A DNA stretch of 64,000 nucleotides from Choristoneura fumiferana (lineage: Eukaryota; Arthropoda; Insecta; Lepidoptera; Tortricidae): contig NC_133479.1 in assembly GCF_025370935.1 (NCBI RefSeq), positions 2,091,320-2,155,319 of the forward strand, written 5' to 3'. Shown here one piece after another: positions 22,937 to 35,429 of the stretch. The notes under the pieces were generated by a model. The model searched no databases, was not told the origin of the DNA, and saw nothing but the letters and a program-made list of their open reading frames with translations. Position 1 is the first letter of the stretch. Each line of letters begins with the position of its first letter. A program made the position numbers and the translations under genes.

Positions 22937-23578
22937 ACCGGCCAAGAGCGTGTCGGACACGCCCAAAATAGGGTTCAGTAGCCATTACGAAAAAATTAAG
23001 TAATACTTTTCTAAGGATTTCGTATTTTATACGGAATCTTCCATAGTTTAGGTATATTTTATACCTTAGGCTGCTATTTACTCTTAAACTACTAATAATT
23101 ATCAAGCAAACTTAACCGTTATAGTTTTCCTTGAAAGTTTGATATAGTACCATCTTGAATTTTTCAAATTTTTCCACCCACCGATTTAGATTTTAGGGGG
23201 GGGGGGGGGGTTGACGCTCGATTTTAATGAAAATTTGCACTTTAAAGTTGAATATTTCGCAAACAAATCACTGAATCGAAAAATCGACTGAAAAACCCCT
23301 GATGATTTTAAAAGACCTATCCAACGATACCCCACCCTACAAGGTTGGATGAGAAAAAAAAATCACCCCCCACTTTACGTCTACCTCCCGGTACACTAAA
23401 AAAATGATTATTTTTATTTTTTATTATACCATTTTGTTGGCATAGTTTACATATATATTCGTGCAAAATTATAGCTTTCTAGCATTGATAGTCCCTGAGC
23501 AAAGCCGCGGACGGACGGACAGACAGACAGACAGACATGGCGAAACTATAAGGGTTCCATTTTGGCTCCGGAACCCTA
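22937..23578 (+). repeat. Interspersed repeat, full copy
   Basis: Same family as 2083-2681, from CCGGCCAAGAGCGTGTCGGA to GGCTCCGGAACCCTAAAAA. It contains a 13-base G run (about 23197-23210) and the GACGGACAGACAGACAGACA stretch. Confidence 0.75.
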
Positions 23579-23754
23579 AAAAGCAGTTACGAGATGACTG
23601 ACACATAGGTGCCATACCATGTCAATGTTGTATTGTAGCATAAAAGCTTCTCTACTCGTTTATTTTGACTTGAAATTATAAAATTTACCTACAATCGTGC
23701 ACCTTTCAGTGGCACTAATAAAAAAGATCTAGCTTAGGGACTTCCCAACGATAT

Positions 23755-23925
23755 AGATTTATCGATAATCTATATGAATAAAAATGAACCGTAAAATATG
23801 TTTCTAAGCACTAAACTCCGAAACAGCTAGACTGATTTCACTAATTATTTTTTTGTTGTGTTCGTTATTGTCAGGTTTTAGAAAAGTTACACCGGGAACG
23901 AAGCCACAGCAACAGCTAGTTGCTT
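23755..23925 (-). repeat. Lep1/Helitron-like fragment, reverse
   Basis: Ends GAAGCCACAGCAACAGCTAG, the reverse of the Lep1 start, after text of the type seen inside these elements (AACTCCGAAACAGCTAGACT). Confidence 0.45.
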
Positions 23926-24376
23926 TATAAAATCGTGCATTTTCTTATGTAGCTATCTCTCGATAAATTTGATATTGACAGGAAATATGCTACAAAAACG
24001 ACTTCTGTCTTCTTACTTAACTGTCGTTTAAGATCCACATCAAATTTTGACTGTCTGAATTTGCAAACGTCAATCAACCTTACGAGGCTATCGCTATCAC
24101 TGTCGCAAAACAAGCATAAAACGAATGCCCAAAAAAAATTTTGTAAACTTATGATTTATTTTTACGTTCATATCAAGTCATTCTAATTTGACGCGAAAGC
24201 AAACAGAAGGAACAGTCAACTCTACCACCTTTGCCAGAGGTGTAGCAGCGTGGTGTAGTAATATCTCGATTCCCCGGATTGACTATTTTTTTTACGTGAC
24301 GTCGGTAATGAATGACAAAGTATGGCCAAGGTTCTTTCTCACTGCGAGGTTACATCCGAAGACATACCTTCTCGCT

Positions 24377-24680
24377 TCATCATCATATCAGCTGTATGAC
24401 GTCCACCGTTGGGCATAGGCCTCCCCCATAGACTTTTAGTTGCTTCTGTTGGAAGCGGCCTGTATCCACCATGAGCTTGCAGTCAGGTCATCCGTCCATC
24501 TCGTTGGTAGATAGCCTACGCTGCGCTTGCCGATCAGCGGTCTCAATTCGAGGTCTTTTCGGCCCCAACATCTCCGTGCTTTACGGTCTGCATTGCCACT
24601 TCAACGAGTTTAATACGCTTGGCTACTTAGTGACCCTCATTCTGCTACGTATCTCATTTCTGATCCGATCCCGTTGAGAA
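24377..24680 (-). repeat. LINE 3' end (RTE-like), truncated
   Basis: On the minus strand it reads into a (GAT)n tail, and translated fragments resemble the C-terminal segment of a reverse-transcriptase polyprotein, the family with WAGHIARRTD seen at 30604-30945. Degenerate, with broken frames. Confidence 0.65.
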
Positions 24681-24719
24681 ACCCCCAGCATAGGCCTTTC
24701 CTTAACTACTGAGTTCTAG

Positions 24720-25917
24720 CCAACTTCAGTAGCAACTGTATCATAGTCATAGCACCAAAGGGCACATCACTCATTACCGAGTTATGAGCAGTTTGTATGC
24801 ACGCGGCGTCGCGGGGAGCGCTGGCGCTGGGTGAGGCGCGTGCGCCGCCGGTTGGTAAACGAAGATATGTTTATAGGGAACACTAATCACTGTAGTATTT
24901 GACCTGTTTTTGATAGCTACTAAGTGTTCCGATCCGACGAAAGATGATTATATAAAAACATAACCCTCCCTCGGGCAGTAGGGTAAAAACAAAATTCTTA
25001 TCCTATCGCCTATCCTTTCCTATCCGACTATTATTGTAGATGAGAAACTATGAAACTAAATGAGATGCTTCTTACTCAATCATGCAATAACGTCTGAAAC
25101 GATTTAGATGATGTTAAGTATGGAGGTAATTTAAGTTAAGAAAAGTAGTCTCGTTAAAGTAAAGCGTTATGAAAAATAAATGTTTCGAAATCACATTGAC
25201 ATGCCTATTCCGGAAGAAACAGGTGAAATGACTGAAGAGAAGATTGTCCCTCCCTATAAAGCCTGGCTGGATCCTCGCTTGCACTGATCTACTGATGACA
25301 ATGTGCTAGAAGGAGACACACTTTGTTTTTCAATTCCTTTTATTAATCCTGTCTTAAGCTATGTCATGGAAACACATCACCACTTGTTTGTACTGTACCT
25401 TTTTCCGATGTTTTGTGGCAGGCAGCGTCTCTTTTGAATTCTAGCCAGAACAGGCAATTTATTTTAACCCAAACTAATGCAACCCAATAGAAACCGACAT
25501 ACAGTGTTAGTGAGAGCTGTGCCAAACCCAAGCTTAAGATCGAGATAGATGGCCGCTGTAAATCTATATTCGACGTTCTCGGGATCAATAAACAGTATCG
25601 GGTAAACACTTGGAGTCTGATGACGAATCTATCGGGGAAATCTCGATTTCTAGGTCTTTATTGGGAATCAATCACGAGTCTATGAAAATTGCTTCCTCTT
25701 CACTAGCTTCGGAAACATTGTGATAATATCAATTGTCATTTGTCTGATTGGCTGCCTAGAAGAAATCGCTCTACTGCGATCTATTAACATTGTATATATT
25801 TTTGGATTGTTTAACTATTATGTGGCGTTAAATAAAGTCTTATTTATAATATCGTATCAATCTAGTAATTGTAAAAGTTAATTAATACTTTTTAAGATCT
25901 ATATCATAACATGTGTG
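24720..25917. other. Intergenic, nothing recognised
   Basis: No gene or clear repeat. The short minus frame at 25364-25609 has no recognisable domain. Confidence 0.4.
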
Positions 25918-26150
25918 CATGTGTGCAGGGCTGGGACCTTGTGCAAGGTCCGCCCGGATTGCTACCACCATCTTGCTCGCTAATCCTGCCGTGAGAGTAA
26001 GACGTAAGACAGCCAGTGAAATTACTGGCACTAGCCTCTAGTTTGGCAACGCATCTGCAATACCCCTGGTGTTGCAGATGTTTATGGGCGGTGGTGACCT
26101 CTTACCATCGGGAGCCCCACTTGCTCGTTTGTCATCCAGTCGAAAAAAAA
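25918..26150 (+). repeat. Non-LTR retrotransposon 3' end
   Basis: Shares GCTAATCCTGCCGTGA, TACCCCTGGTGTTGCAGATG and CTTGCTCGTTTGTCATCCAG with 32966-33198 and ends in an A tract. This is the 3' UTR of a LINE with a poly-A tail. Confidence 0.65.
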
Positions 26151-26396
26151 ACGTAATTTAACGCATTAAATAGCGTGGGATTGAGTTGTGAAATATTCTT
26201 AAAATGCAGATATGTTTTTTATGAGACTTTAAAGCAAGTTTCCATTCAGTAAGTTTCCTGTGGGAATTTTTCAAAATGTATAGTTACGTATCAGATATTA
26301 ATGAGGTAGGCTGTTAAAATGTTAACTATATCTAGTGAGATTTTGACATAATTTCGATGTTTGCCATACAAAGAGCAATGCCCACATAACACGAGG

Positions 26397-26480
26397 TCAT
26401 CATCATCATCATCATGTCAGCCGAAAGACGTCCACTGCTGGACATAGGCCTCCCCCAAGGCTCTCCACTCAGACCACGAG
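26397..26480 (-). repeat. LINE 3'-tail fragment
   Basis: TCATCATCATCATCATCATG followed by AGACGTCCACTGCTGGACAT, the reverse of the GAT-tailed LINE end. Confidence 0.65.
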
Positions 26481-28407
26481 GTACATTGGCTTAATGGCTA
26501 TATCTATCTCTTTATCCAAACTTTGCAAATCAAAACTAAACCCATATTTCAGTATTCAATGTTCAGTCATACGTTGCGAATTTACTTTCAAATGTAAATA
26601 ACTTAAATCTATGTCAGTAGATATGCTTTCCATAATGCAGTGCCCGCACGTGCCGCGTGATTGGCTGGCTGTCAGTTTTTGTTTCACTTGAACGGCGTGC
26701 GGTGCGGTCTCGCTCTATTGTTTATATGTGTTGATATGTTTAGCGTCTTGTCGTGAAAAAGATAAATAAACAGTAGATAATAATAATGTTACTGTAAATT
26801 TGATATATGTGCACATGGCGATGGACTCCAGTGAATGAGAGAAGCGAGGTGCAAAAAGTTAAATAATGGGGGTGTGGGTTGGGGACTCCGGCGGGGCTCA
26901 ATCACAATGATAATAATAGGTAACCACCAGTTCAGTTTTCAATCAGTTTTAATTTTCCCTTTTTGCCGAGTGACAGCTGTCACCATGAGACGTTCTTCCA
27001 TTAAGTACCCTTTAAAAATCTACTCACTACTTAGTGACAACTGGATTCGATTTGTAGCATTCGAACAATGGCGGATGTAGACAATATCTAATATTGCAAT
27101 TTCTGTTTCTTTGGCTAGTTGAAGTATAATTTTGATAGTGTTTTATGCGGCGATTAACGATCCCAAAATTCTATATTGCTCTCGTGTCTGACTTTTTTTA
27201 ATGCGCAAGTTGTCTCCACGTGGTTTCTGGCATTTTACTATCAAGTTGCAAAAACTACAATCACCGTACAACGTCCCTCTCAAAAAGAGTTTACCTTGAC
27301 ACTGGCGAAACTGTCCTATAATTAGGATAGAAAAGCCATATTTTAAAAGAGAAGAAGTAGTGGCAACTGTCATCTTTACGACGTTTTGTATTAAAAAACA
27401 TAGCCTACTAATATAACTTTACGTTTGCAAATGCAATAGGTACACAACCAATCTAGACCAGAATGCTTACATACTCGTAATAAGGCAAACGTCCGAGGGC
27501 TCGACACGCTAGCCCTATCATCTCTATTGCTAATGACATAAAATTAAAGATGACAACTATTGGGACAGTTCTTTCTCGTACGATTACTTTCTCTAAACAT
27601 TTTGGTATCATTTTGTAGCCGTTGTCTATAATTTTACAACGCAGTGTATAATTTTAGTAATTTGTTGGCATAATTGCAGGTGTGCAAGTTGCGGAAAGTT
27701 TCCAAAAATATGGAAAAGTTCTCGGAATTTTTCACAAGGAATATAGGAAATTATTTTTTTTAGAAACGAAGTTTCGATCTCCATACAAAATTGTGACAAT
27801 TTTACGAAATTTTCCTGTACTTATGAAAAATTTCGCTATTTTGGAAAGTTTCCTTTAAATAAAAGTTGCTGTAGTATTAGCTACGGGTAAAAATAGCGAA
27901 AGTGGAAAACAAAAAGTAGTGAAATAATAAAAAGGGGTAATGCGGTCAGCATCATGGGCAGATCTTTTGGACGGGGTGTTCTTTTTATAATTTTTATTTT
28001 TATAGTAACATATAGATATATTTAGTTAAGGTTTCTTAGGTAAGTTTTCTTTGTCTTCTTATTATTATTATATTTTTTCTGGTTATTAATAAATTAATGT
28101 ACGTTGCCATATTTTGATTATGAATTGTTTTTAGAATAAAATTGTGAGATAATTAAATTCTGGAACCTAGTATTTAATTTATAACTAATTTAAAAGATAC
28201 GTCAACTAACCAAACAAACGCAACTGAACTATTTAGAAAAAGTCAAGATTGACTGGCGTAGCGTTTCAGGTCCTATTCGGTTTTAAACCCTTTAAAACAA
28301 CTTCATATTTTTCCACCCGTTCACCGTAAAAGTTCCCGCTTCCCTGGACACAGCACAATCCTTTCGTAACAGAGACAAAAAGTAACTTTATTTATCTCTT
28401 GTTTCAG
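26481..28407. other. Upstream region of the GPCR
   Basis: No coding exon recognised. An imperfect inverted repeat rich in GGAAAGTTTCC lies at about 27675-27865. A CpG-containing block at 26640-26715 could be regulatory but carries no identifiable motif. Confidence 0.4.
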
Positions 28408-28552
28408 GCATCACACACCAATAAAACGGCCGTACCAGATGGCGCATAAAAGAGTGTCTCAAACGGTTTAAAAAAATAAAAATGTCAAGTGAAAGTTCGG
28501 ATTTCAAAAGTGACGTAGTGATGTGCTAAAGTTAAGGATTAATAGTATCGAC
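28408..28552 (+). promoter_or_regulatory. Probable 5' UTR part of GPCR exon 1, with a uORF
   Basis: A pyrimidine-rich tract ending TTTCAG at 28402-28407 looks like a splice acceptor just ahead of the GPCR start, so the first coding exon may begin at 28408 and be preceded by a remote non-coding exon. A short upstream reading frame (28482-28529, 15 codons) ends 23 bases before the main ATG and could damp translation. There is no transcript evidence. Confidence 0.35.
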
Positions 28553-28679
28553 ATGGACTTTACGATGGATTTGGACAACTCGTCGATGCTTAATTCGACG
28601 TTGGCCATTATTTACCCCCGTGAAGCTACCATTTTGGCGGCAGTATGTGCGTGTATCTTCAGCGTCGTAGGAGTTGTTG
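28553..28679 (+). CDS. Tre1/Moody-type GPCR, coding exon 1 (N-terminus and start of TM1)
   Basis: Encodes 42 residues from MDFTMDLDNSSMLNSTLAII, followed by a hydrophobic segment (about residues 26-42) that is the first half of transmembrane helix 1. The short acidic N-terminus has an N-x-S and an N-x-T site (NSS, NST) consistent with an extracellular end. The exon finishes GTTGTTG before GTAAGT (phase 1). The split codon joins with GC of the next exon to make glycine, giving the G-x-x-G-N motif of class A receptors across the junction. The start is supported by that fit and by an upstream stop. Confidence 0.8.
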
Positions 28680-30214
28680 GTAAGTGATATTTTCAAGTCC
28701 TTTCCAGGTTAATTACATCAGTTGTAGTGTAAAAATTTCATATCTCTACATAGTATAACATAAAATCGCTTTCCGCATCTGTTTGTGTGTCTGTATTTAC
28801 TACTACTTACTCCTAAACATAAATAACTAGCGAACCGCCCCAGCTTTCGCTTTGAGTTGAGAGAGAGAAGAAGTGAACAATTTGTAGTTACTACGCCATT
28901 CTTTACAGAATTTCTTGATTGTTTACGTTTTTTTTTAATAACACCTATGCGTAGCCGGGGTTCCTAGTTTTCTGCTTATAATATTTTTGCTTTTATTGAA
29001 ATGCAAGTAATGTGTCGATACCCACCCAGTACCTACCTCATAAGTCAACTTCTGATTTCGTGCGTTTTTGAATCACAGGTGCTTATCTTTCATATTGTTG
29101 TAGTTCGTTTTAAATCTGTGTGTGCCATCTAACTAAAGCCCGATGCTGGTTCACCGAAGGCGTCGATCGTTTGTTTATGTCAGACACAAAGCGTCATAAC
29201 AGCCGCGTTCTTTGAACTAGTTTTTTTTAGTCTGTCAACAAATCGGGTTATGTTACGTAATTGTTTTCCTTTGTGGTTCATAATGTGTTTTTGGAATCTA
29301 CTCGTAAGTGTAAGTAACGTAACGTTTGTTTATCGTTGGAATATGAGAGCGAGTCAATTCAACCAGTTTTTTGTAAATCTTGCTGTGCGCAAGTCGGATA
29401 TATTACGACTGGCATTTCAAAAGTTATAGTACATTGAAAACAGCTGAAGATAAGAATTAACCTACCAATGCCTTTGAACCCATGTAAACATCATCCTGAA
29501 AACTAACTTATTGTTGAAACTTTTTTTCGGTTAGCGTGATCCCGAATCTACGATTATAAAGCACCTAATTTTTTTTTCACATCCTACACGCATCAAGTAA
29601 ACATGATAATTGCGTTATCACACCAAATTCAACCGGCCTAACACAGTCTAAATAAGATTGACCCATTTTAAAAATAAATTCAAATAAATTTAATCGATAA
29701 GGGTAACCTGACTATTCAAACAACACTATCGTTAAGTGTCGAATAATCGGTCAAACATCGCGAGCACTACGCTAAGTGGCGGGCTAGCATGCCGCTACTT
29801 ATGTTAAAATTAACTTTACTTTGTTGAGGGAGGACTTGGATGCAAACGTCAGTGACGCTGCGACAATGACGCATATTGTTTATTTGTCGAACCCATGTCC
29901 AACCGATACCTAGTAGCTAGCTACACATTAGTAATCAGTGATACCTAGTGTCTTTTCCAACCTTGACATTGGTGGAATAATAATCGTTTCGTTGGAGATG
30001 AATGCGATCGATATCTTCTATATTCTAAATAGAAAAATAGTCTAGTTGATTATGGCAAGGCATAAATAAAAAAATGGCAAATAAGTACATGTTTAGCAGA
30101 TATTGATTATGTAATTGATTGACTATGGCGTTAGCCGGATCAACAACAGCAGCCGGAAGACGTCTAGTGCCCCCTCCGAACAGCGTTACTATGACGGACA
30201 ACTCGCCTTCTACT

Positions 30215-30370
30215 CTCCTACACCACCTTTCTCGCGATGTCGTCGGGCCACCCAGTGGAAGGCCTGCCAACGCCTCACCTTCCGATTCGTGGTCGACACT
30301 CGGGAACGTTTCTCCCCAACGTGCGGCGGTTATCTGTTATCGCCAGGCCACTTCAACTTTCAACTAAACG
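30215..30370 (-). repeat. LINE C-terminal fragment
   Basis: Resembles in reverse the 43089-43250 segment (CGATGTCGTC, GAAGGCCTGCCAACGC, GGCCACTTCAACTT). Preceded by an 80-base block shared with 14693-14773. Confidence 0.5.
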
Positions 30371-30603
30371 CATCGCTCTTTATAATTTAGAAATTTCAAT
30401 ATACTGACTCACTAATCAACACGGTTACGTGAACTCTTTAAGTCTTTAGCTAGTGGAACAGAACGAACTCATGCGCAGCTGTATAAACAAATGTTTCACT
30501 TATTTTACATGCATGCATGTGTGCGCTGTTTGGGCTGTCAAATTTTATAATAAGTAAAATTTTTGAGTTATAAATAGACTATGAGGTAAAAATTTACTTT
30601 CCA

Positions 30604-30945
30604 CTCATCATCATCATCATATCAGCCATAAGACGTCCACTGTTGGACATAGGCCTCCCCCATAGACCTCCAGTTGCCTCGGTTGGAAGTGGCTTGCATC
30701 CACCGTGAACCCGCGACTTTAACCAGGTCATCCGTCCATCTCGTTCGCTGCGCTTGCCGATCCGCAGTCTCCACTCGAGAACCTTTCGGCCCCAACGACC
30801 ATCTGTTCTCCGTGCTATATGGCCCGCCCATTGCCACTTCAAAGAGCTAATTCACTTGGCTATGTCGGTGACCCTTGTTCTTCGACGTATCTCCTCATTT
30901 CTGACTTTCCACTCTGCGTCATTGACACAGCATTATTGACCCCGC
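30604..30945 (-). repeat. LINE 3' end (RTE-like) with GAT tail
   Basis: Minus-strand translation gives MKWQWAGHIARRTDGRWGRK and then, in the next frame, WMQATSNRGNWRSMGEAYVQ before a (GAT)n tail. This C-terminal block is common in lepidopteran reverse-transcriptase proteins. 5'-truncated and frame-broken. Confidence 0.75.
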
Positions 30946-31012
30946 TGACGCTTGTTTCTAAACTAAGGGTTCAGGCCGCGTCCAGAAGGCAGCCAGTAGC
31001 CTTATTGTCTAA

Positions 31013-31152
31013 TGGTGTTTTTCCACCGGCGAGGCGAGACGAGAATTGAAATTTGTATTCATTCTCACCGCGGGCCGCCGCGGGCGCTGCCATACAAATT
31101 TCAATTCTCGTCTCACCTCGTCTCGTCTCGCCTCGCCGGTGGAAAACCACAC
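31013..31152. repeat. Foldback element
   Basis: TTTTCCACCGGCGAGGCGAG on the left is matched by its inverse on the right (CTCGCCTCGCCGGTGGAAAA). AATTGAAATTTGTAT and its inverse lie further in, around a GC-rich loop. This explains the overlapping short frames here. Confidence 0.7.
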
Positions 31153-32014
31153 TCGGAATCACAATCGTTTTCACCACTTCTTTCTGTCACACGGTGGTAT
31201 TAAGACGAGAGTAGAAAGACATGGTGAAAGTGAATAGAATAGAATAGTTTATTTGTCAAATATAGGTGCAGAATATAGAACGTTGTTGTTTCTTTAGAAA
31301 AATATGGCTCTGTCCGTTGGAGGACAATTTTGCCAGTGTCTAGTAGTTTTTGCCGTTGTACGGTAAAAAAATTCTAGAAAACGAAATATGAGAGGTAATG
31401 GTGGATGAACGATGACAGCGCGAATCCCCAGAATATAGAGGATTTTAAAAATCTCGAACGTCAGTGCGTTGACTGACGTGGCGTTGACAATACGGTCTCG
31501 GAGCGGCGTGCGTGTTCTCTGTCTATTGCACCAATAGAGATTGCATTGCACATAGATTTTACTGGTATCTCTGGAAAAACGCGTATTTTGGATTATTAAC
31601 CGAAGCAAAGCTTGTTCGCCGTACTATTAAACTTAATTGAGTAGGCGGCACTACCTTATTTGGTTTGTCGTTTTAAGTAAAATAAGTAAATGTCAGATCT
31701 GTCGTAATCCGCTGTGTAGGTTGCAGGATTCGTGTTTTCGGAGAATATTTTGTAATAAGATGAGCTAACACTTTCTACAAATACAGTCGCGTTCCACATC
31801 CTGACTTATATTATAAGAATAAATAGTCTATATTATAAAGATGGACGCGTGCTTTTATGTTTACCTTATCCGTCGTTATAACCACTCAACTGATTTTACG
31901 GTTTGTTAGTCTATTGAAGTCAAGTATGGATACGATACAGCATTTCGGAAAGAAACTTAGCAGAGAAAGTTTTTTTTTAGAACGAAAATCATATTACAGT
32001 TCTCTTTAGACGAT

Positions 32015-32290
32015 CAGACAACCCAGTGGGTAGAGGACCTGATTATGAAGCTTGAGGCTCCGGGTTCGATCCCCGGCCGGGGCAGATGTAGGTACCTAAT
32101 ATACCTATGAAAAATAATGTTTGCTCTCGAGTCTTGGGCGTTTAATATATATCTAAGTTTGTATCTATCTATTTAGGTATGTATGTTTGTGTGTATGTGT
32201 GGACCTTAGTAAGTTTAGTAACCCATAACACGAGCTTTGTTTACTTTGGGACTAGGTCAATTGGTGTCAAATGTTCCGTGATATTTATTT
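32015..32290 (+). mobile_element. tRNA-derived SINE
   Basis: tRNA-like head with CAGTGGGTAGAGGACCTGA and GGTTCGATCCCCGGCCGGGG (box B), then a body with GTCTTGGGCGTTTAATAT and an end near ACTTTGGGACTAGGTCAATT. A related copy lies in reverse at 52665-52900. Confidence 0.7.
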
Positions 32291-32965
32291 ATTTACTTAA
32301 CCAGTGACACAAGCCAAACAAAGTAAGTAATGTTGTTGTTTTGTTTTCTATTGTACGGGATGGGTTTCTTTTTATTGTAAATTAATAGGATAGCTGAAAG
32401 GTGATGGACACGATAAATAATTTGATCAATCTTCAGTGTAAGGTTACATATTTAGGACACGATCAATATCTTTCAAACTTCACCCCAAAATTGCAACATT
32501 TCGTGTAGACGGAAGACGCATTAGACGAAGTAAACATAGGGTCGCGTCCACTAACTCGCCCCCTGGGGCACGGAGGGGCATTTATTATAATTGTCAATAC
32601 ATTGGCAATCGATCGAGCAGACCACCGACTATTGAGCAACTATAATATCTTGATCGTGAATTGATCAAACATGTATATACTTGGTTTGGATGTAAACAAA
32701 CTTCAGCAGCCAGATTTGGTACATTCAAGGATTTAAAACATTTTACTTATCTATCATTGTAATACAAACTAGACTAGTGTATTTCCATACAGAAATGTAA
32801 ATATTTATCTAAATATTCTACATTATAATTACTTACAATGTTTAAGACACCAATTGACTTTGTTTTGTTTACATTTAGTTAAATATTATCCAAACCAAGT
32901 ATAGGAATCAAACTATTTAGATCCAAATTAAATGGAATATATGCTCGAAATACAAATTGATTGAT

Positions 32966-33198
32966 TTTCGCTAATCCTGCCGTGAAGCAGCAGTTCTTGC
33001 ACTGTTGTGTTTCGGCGTGGAGAGTAAGACAGCCGGTGAAATTACTGACGCTTGAGGTATCCCATCTTAGGCCTCTAGGTTGGCAACGCACCTGCAATAC
33101 CCCTGGTGTTGCAGATGTTTATGGGCGGTGGATATCTCTTACCATCAGGAGACCCACTTGCTCGTTTGCCATCCAGTCAAATAAAAAAAAAGAGAAAA
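32966..33198 (+). repeat. Non-LTR retrotransposon 3' end
   Basis: Same 3' UTR as 25918-26150, ending in ATCCAGTCAAATAAAAAAAA. Confidence 0.65.
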
Positions 33199-33985
33199 AT
33201 AATACTGTTGAATAATAAGCATTCCATCTCTTACCAGAAAAATTAAATTCGATTAGGATTTCTATGATCATTCGTGTTTATGTGACGTCATAGTAAAGTT
33301 GATATCGAATCTCTCTCTAATTGTCAATTTATAACGTCCACATTAGGGCTTTATGGGTCTAGATCTAGACCAGGGGTTTTAACCTTTTGGTTTTAACGGC
33401 ACACTTTTTGTTCATCAGTTTGACGGCACACCAGTAAAAACTAGCCAAGTGCGAGTCGGTCTGGCACGTAGAGGGTTCACCCTCCCCGCCTTTCCTTCCG
33501 CTGCGTTACCATAACAACCTGACAACGCGAGCACACGCCACGCGTCAGTTGTTTTCGTACTATTTTCTCATTAAAATAGCTATTCATGATTTCAATGCAG
33601 CATACTCTTCAATCGCGGCACACCTGAAATAAAAAATCATCCCCACAATGAGGGGAGAAGATACTAACGCAAATATCCGCATGATTAATATAAATATAAA
33701 AATAGTTGAGTAATCCACTAGAGGTTAAGGATTTCTTAGGTGCCGCGTCACGGCCGGCTGGAACCGTAGTCAAGGTACCTTTAATCTCCAATTAACACGA
33801 CAAAATGACTAATAATCAAAATGTCGTCTCCGTATACCTATCGTGATGTTGTGATTCACACTTCAAATCGTGTCATTGAATGCACACTAGTTCAGTCCCA
33901 AATTACATCAAAAAAGGTGTGTGAATTAGGATATTTCCACCAGATTTGCGAGGAAGTGTTGCGAGGTGTGTAAAACCGGCTAAGG

Positions 33986-34116
33986 CGGATAATTCTCAAG
34001 CAAACTTAGCCGTTATTGTTTTCCTTGAAAGTTTGATATACTTACTACCATCCTGAATTTTTTCAAATTTTTCCACCTCCCGGTTTAGATTTTAGAGAGG
34101 GGGGGGGATCCCGAGG
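33986..34116 (+). repeat. Interspersed repeat, internal fragment
   Basis: Internal segment of the 2083-2681 family: ATTCTCAAGCAAACTTAGCC to a G-rich run. Directly followed near 34140 by a GCGAAGCCGCGGGCAA Lep1-like scrap. Confidence 0.65.
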
Positions 34117-34406
34117 GAACAGCGCGCGATAACCGAATTCCACGCGGGCGAAGCCGCGGGCAAAAGTTCAAACATCGGACTATTTTTAATTGCAACCGTT
34201 TTACTCATCCACTTAAGAGCAGACTCAATCGAGCGGAGTAGCTAATTCCATTAGCAGGAAATTGCGTTTGTCTGTTTGTTTAGCCCCTGCCGGTAGAAAA
34301 CATACTGCCTTGATATAGTGAAAAACGATAACGTAAAAGTAAACCCATATCGTGGCTTTGTGGAGCTTTGACGGTGTCAGTTGAACATTCCTAAAGGGGT
34401 TAACTA

Positions 34407-34645
34407 ATGTTTCGGCAAATAACGTTTGGCAACCTGTTTCATTTCGCAAATTTTCATTTCCCAACTGTTTCATATTTCTGAAACTGTAAATATTGCAGGA
34501 TTTTTATAAAACTAACCTAACCTAACCTAAAGGTAAGGCTAGGCACGATGGTCCTGAAATAAATCCTGAAATATTTACAGTTTTAGAGTTTGCAAAATGA
34601 AAAGTTGGGAAATGAAACAGGTTGCCAAACGTTACGTTGCGAAAA
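34407..34645. repeat. Foldback element with CCTAA repeats in the loop
   Basis: AACGTTTGGCAACCTGTTTC on the left and its inverse on the right (GAAACAGGTTGCCAAACGTT), with ACTGTAAATATT and its inverse further in. The loop holds about four CTAAC units (34511-34530), a short match to the insect telomere motif. Confidence 0.6.
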
Positions 34646-34947
34646 GGCAGTACCCGTCCTGAAGGTAATCGAGGTGATTGTAGTTAGTAATATGTTTAAG
34701 TCGTGATGAATAGTCGTGATTATGTCCAGGGTGTGCTAGCTATCATATCATTTACTTGTTAGTTTATATCTGTGTCCCACTGCTGGGTATCCATTGCTAC
34801 TAGTGCTACATCTCTATCTCAGTTCCGTGTCGGTCATCTCTTCATCTACGCCCCGGCCTGTCATGTCGTCGGTGGCCGTTGAGAGTGAAGATTAAGACAG
34901 TTGAAAACATTACATCCCCAAAAGTCCTTTTCAATATGTCGTAGGTC

Positions 34948-35376
34948 AGGGTTACTCAAAGTGGGGTACGCGAACCCCTAGGGGTTCGCTATTCGACGGT
35001 AGGGGGTTCGCGACAAGGTTTACGTGACTCCAAAAACCACCAGGCTGCAAGACTAGCAAGATGATTAAGATTGGTTTTTGGAGTCTTTTTGTATTTTTTA
35101 TTTCAACTTCAAATTTGTTCCTTATTTGTTTGTTATTTGTTGTTGTTTGTTTCAGTTTGTATTTTCGTTGGCAAGATGATTCTTACCTATATTTGTTACC
35201 TTTTATTGAAATAAATAATATACATTATATTATGATGATGATTGAAATAAAAATAACCTTACTTTCTACAACAGTCAATTTTATTACTTTCTTTGAAGGG
35301 GGGGGGGAGGTAGGGGTTCGCTATCGTCTAGAAACTTTAACAGGGGTACGTGGAGCCATAAGTTTGAGAAACCCTG
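34948..35376. mobile_element. hAT-type MITE
   Basis: 429 bases starting CAGGGTTACTCAAA and ending TTTGAGAAACCCTG (inverse with one or two mismatches), flanked by a perfect 8-bp duplication TCGTAGGT (34940-34947, 35377-35384). Eight-base duplications and CAGGG ends are hAT hallmarks. No transposase; a 9-base G run is present. Confidence 0.88.
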
Positions 35377-35429
35377 TCGTAGGTACACGGCAAGTCCGTG
35401 CCTTCCAAAAACGCTATTAAAATCAGTTA

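Noticed and set aside
33380..33630. Possible hAT element (CAGGGG start, CACACCTG end)
   Set aside because: The ends match poorly and no 8-bp duplication is present.
34511..34530. Telomeric repeat array
   Set aside because: Only about 20 bases of CCTAA, inside a foldback element, far from any end.
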